From NCBI GenBank assembly GCA_938008555.1, contig CALLKE010000038.1:1-5720 (forward strand): a stretch of DNA of 5,720 nucleotides, in the 5' to 3' direction. The stretch is from an uncultured Pedobacter sp. GTDB lineage: Bacteria; Bacteroidota; Bacteroidia; Sphingobacteriales; Sphingobacteriaceae. Below are positions 4,546 to 5,720 of this stretch, piece after piece (within the stretch, counting starts at the first letter, position 1; each line of letters begins with the position of its first letter). The notes beneath the pieces were generated by a model. It worked only from the letters and a program-made list of their open reading frames with translations, did no database searches and was not told where the DNA came from. The position numbers and the translations under genes were made by a program.

Positions 4546-5550
4546 TTAGACAGCTACTGCTTCTTCCGTTCTTGTTCTGCTTGGTCTACCATTTTTAAAA
4601 GCTTCACGAGGTTTTAATCCTAACAACTCAAACATCGCCATATCTTCATTAAAAGCCGGATTAGGTGTAGTCAGTAATTTATCACCAGCAAATATTGAAT
4701 TAGCCCCAGCCATAAAACAAAATGCTTGGTCAACTAAACTCATTTCTGTACGCCCTGCCGACAAACGAACAACTGTTTTTGGCATAATAATACGCGCAGT
4801 AGCAATCATGCGAATCATATCCCAAATAGGTACTCGAGGCTGATCAGCCAAAGGCGTACCTTTCACTGGAACCAATGCATTAATTGGAACAGACTCTGGA
4901 TGTTCTGGCATATTAGACAAAGTACGAAGCATTGAGATACGGTCTTCAACAGTTTCGCCGAGCCCTATAATTCCTCCACTACAAACAGTTACTTTCGCTT
5001 TACGCACATTTTCAATCGTTTTTAAACGATCATCATAGGTTCGAGTAGTAATAATTCGCTTATAATCGTCCTCAGAAGTATCTAGATTATGGTTGTAAGC
5101 ATAAAGTCCAGCATCCGAAAGTCGCTGAGCTTGCGACTCGCTCAGCATACCAAGTGTACAACAAACCTCCATATCCAGCCCATTGACTGCTTTTACCATA
5201 TCAATCACACGATCAAAATCCCGATTATCTCGAACTTCACGCCAAGCTGCACCCATACATAAGCGAGAGGCTCCCGCATCTTTTGCTTTTTTGGCAGCAT
5301 TCGTTACCTGCTCTACCGACATTAAAGCTTGCACTGTCAAATCGGTATGATAACGAGCCGCTTGTGGACAGTATGAACAATCTTCTGGACAACCACCTGT
5401 TTTAATAGAAAGTAAACTACTTATTTGAACTTCTGAATAATCTTTGTTTTCACGATGTACAGTTGCCGCTCGGTATACCAAATCCAATAGAGGGCTGTGA
5501 TATATCGTAGCTATCTCATCCTTTGTCCAATCGTTTCTAATTTCAATCAT
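4546..5550 (-). CDS. bioB: Biotin synthase (BioB)
   Basis: BioB is the radical S-adenosylmethionine enzyme that inserts sulfur into dethiobiotin, the last step of biotin synthesis, as a cytoplasmic homodimer. The 334 residues are a complete protein. The radical-SAM cluster motif is CPEDCSYC with C54, C58 and C61. The ligands of the sulfur-donating [2Fe-2S] cluster are C98 (RLCMGAAWR), C130 (MEVCCTLG), C190 (VTVCSGGIIGLGE) and R262 (VRLSAGR), by correspondence with E. coli C97, C128, C188 and R260. YNHNLDTS (152-159), VPINALVPVKGTPL (221-234) and the C-terminal GANSIFAGDKLLTTPNP (282-298) are also typical. The ATG at 5548-5550 fits the usual N-terminus. No other bio genes are in the window. 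It is probably transcribed alone from the promoter at 5618-5650 and ends at the hairpin at 4489-4518, facing the convergent operon. Confidence 0.97.
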   Translation of the reverse strand: MIEIRNDWTKDEIATIYHSPLLDLVYRAATVHRENKDYSEVQISSLLSIKTGGCPEDCSYCPQAARYHTDLTVQALMSVEQVTNAAKKAKDAGASRLCMGAAWREVRDNRDFDRVIDMVKAVNGLDMEVCCTLGMLSESQAQRLSDAGLYAYNHNLDTSEDDYKRIITTRTYDDRLKTIENVRKAKVTVCSGGIIGLGETVEDRISMLRTLSNMPEHPESVPINALVPVKGTPLADQPRVPIWDMIRMIATARIIMPKTVVRLSAGRTEMSLVDQAFCFMAGANSIFAGDKLLTTPNPAFNEDMAMFELLGLKPREAFKNGRPSRTRTEEAVAV

Positions 5551-5617
5551 AAGTTATCGTGGTGCGCTTTAAAAAAGACGCTGTTAGTTTAAGTTAAATA
5601 GGGTTAAAACAAGGTGG

Positions 5618-5650
5618 CAAAAGTAGCAATCAAATAGATAAAATTTACAA
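5618..5650 (-). promoter_or_regulatory. Candidate bioB promoter (Bacteroidota type)
   Basis: The minus strand carries TACTTTTG (5625-5618), a perfect match to the Bacteroidota -7 consensus TAnnTTTG, with TTG (5650-5648) 22 bases upstream as the -33 element. Initiation would be near 5611, leaving a leader of about 60 bases. I see no BirA/BioR-like operator or riboswitch structure in that leader. Confidence 0.55.
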
Positions 5651-5720
5651 GAGCTAAACTATTTTACGCTTCCGCAGATTCAACTCGCCAATGCAACTTT
5701 TTGATTCAAATAACGGAAGA

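Noticed and set aside
5680..5720. Possible partial genes at the right edge: a minus-strand C-terminus ending at TGA 5682-5680, or a plus-strand start at ATG 5691
   Set aside because: Too few codons remain in the window to support either, and neither has a recognisable motif.

Overview
The window reads as a chromosomal segment of an AT-rich Bacteroidota genome, most likely Flavobacteriales or a close relative. The evidence is the type of the biotin synthase (GGCPEDCSYCPQAARYHTD around its iron-sulfur site), the Bacteroidota-typical neighbourhood folP / DUF1599 / BT_3928-like membrane protein, start codons without Shine-Dalgarno sequences, and promoter-like elements of the TTTG...TAnnTTTG type. 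The genus cannot be fixed from this sequence.

Layout. Positions 1-53 are the end of a mobile element that runs off the left edge. hemF (oxygen-dependent coproporphyrinogen III oxidase, heme synthesis) lies on the minus strand at 91-987, with a candidate promoter and two abutting 14-bp palindromes upstream. At 1191-1322 (minus) a 43-codon gene encodes a peptide with a textbook double-glycine leader and a short two-cysteine core. A 161-bp MITE-like insertion (1450-1610) follows, with perfect 23-bp terminal inverted repeats and a 9-bp target duplication. It sits at the end of a decayed duplicate of the folP 3' part (about 1612-1847). Intact folP (dihydropteroate synthase, minus) occupies 1849-2703.

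folP is transcribed divergently from a gene for a two-repeat DUF1599 protein (2702-3289) and a MauE/DoxX-type membrane protein with a thioredoxin-like tail (3298-4452), which look like one operon. The folP and DUF1599 start codons share the palindrome CATG. bioB (biotin synthase, minus, 4546-5550) converges on that operon across a short gap holding its terminator, and has a good promoter upstream.

The intact genes are housekeeping cofactor genes (heme, folate, biotin) plus two conserved Bacteroidota genes of uncertain role. The unusual part is 988-1848: an orphan double-glycine peptide, element ends in inverted orientation bracketing it and hemF, and a folP tail remnant used as an insertion site. 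No transporter, maturase or transposase gene is visible, so any system the peptide belongs to would have to be encoded elsewhere.
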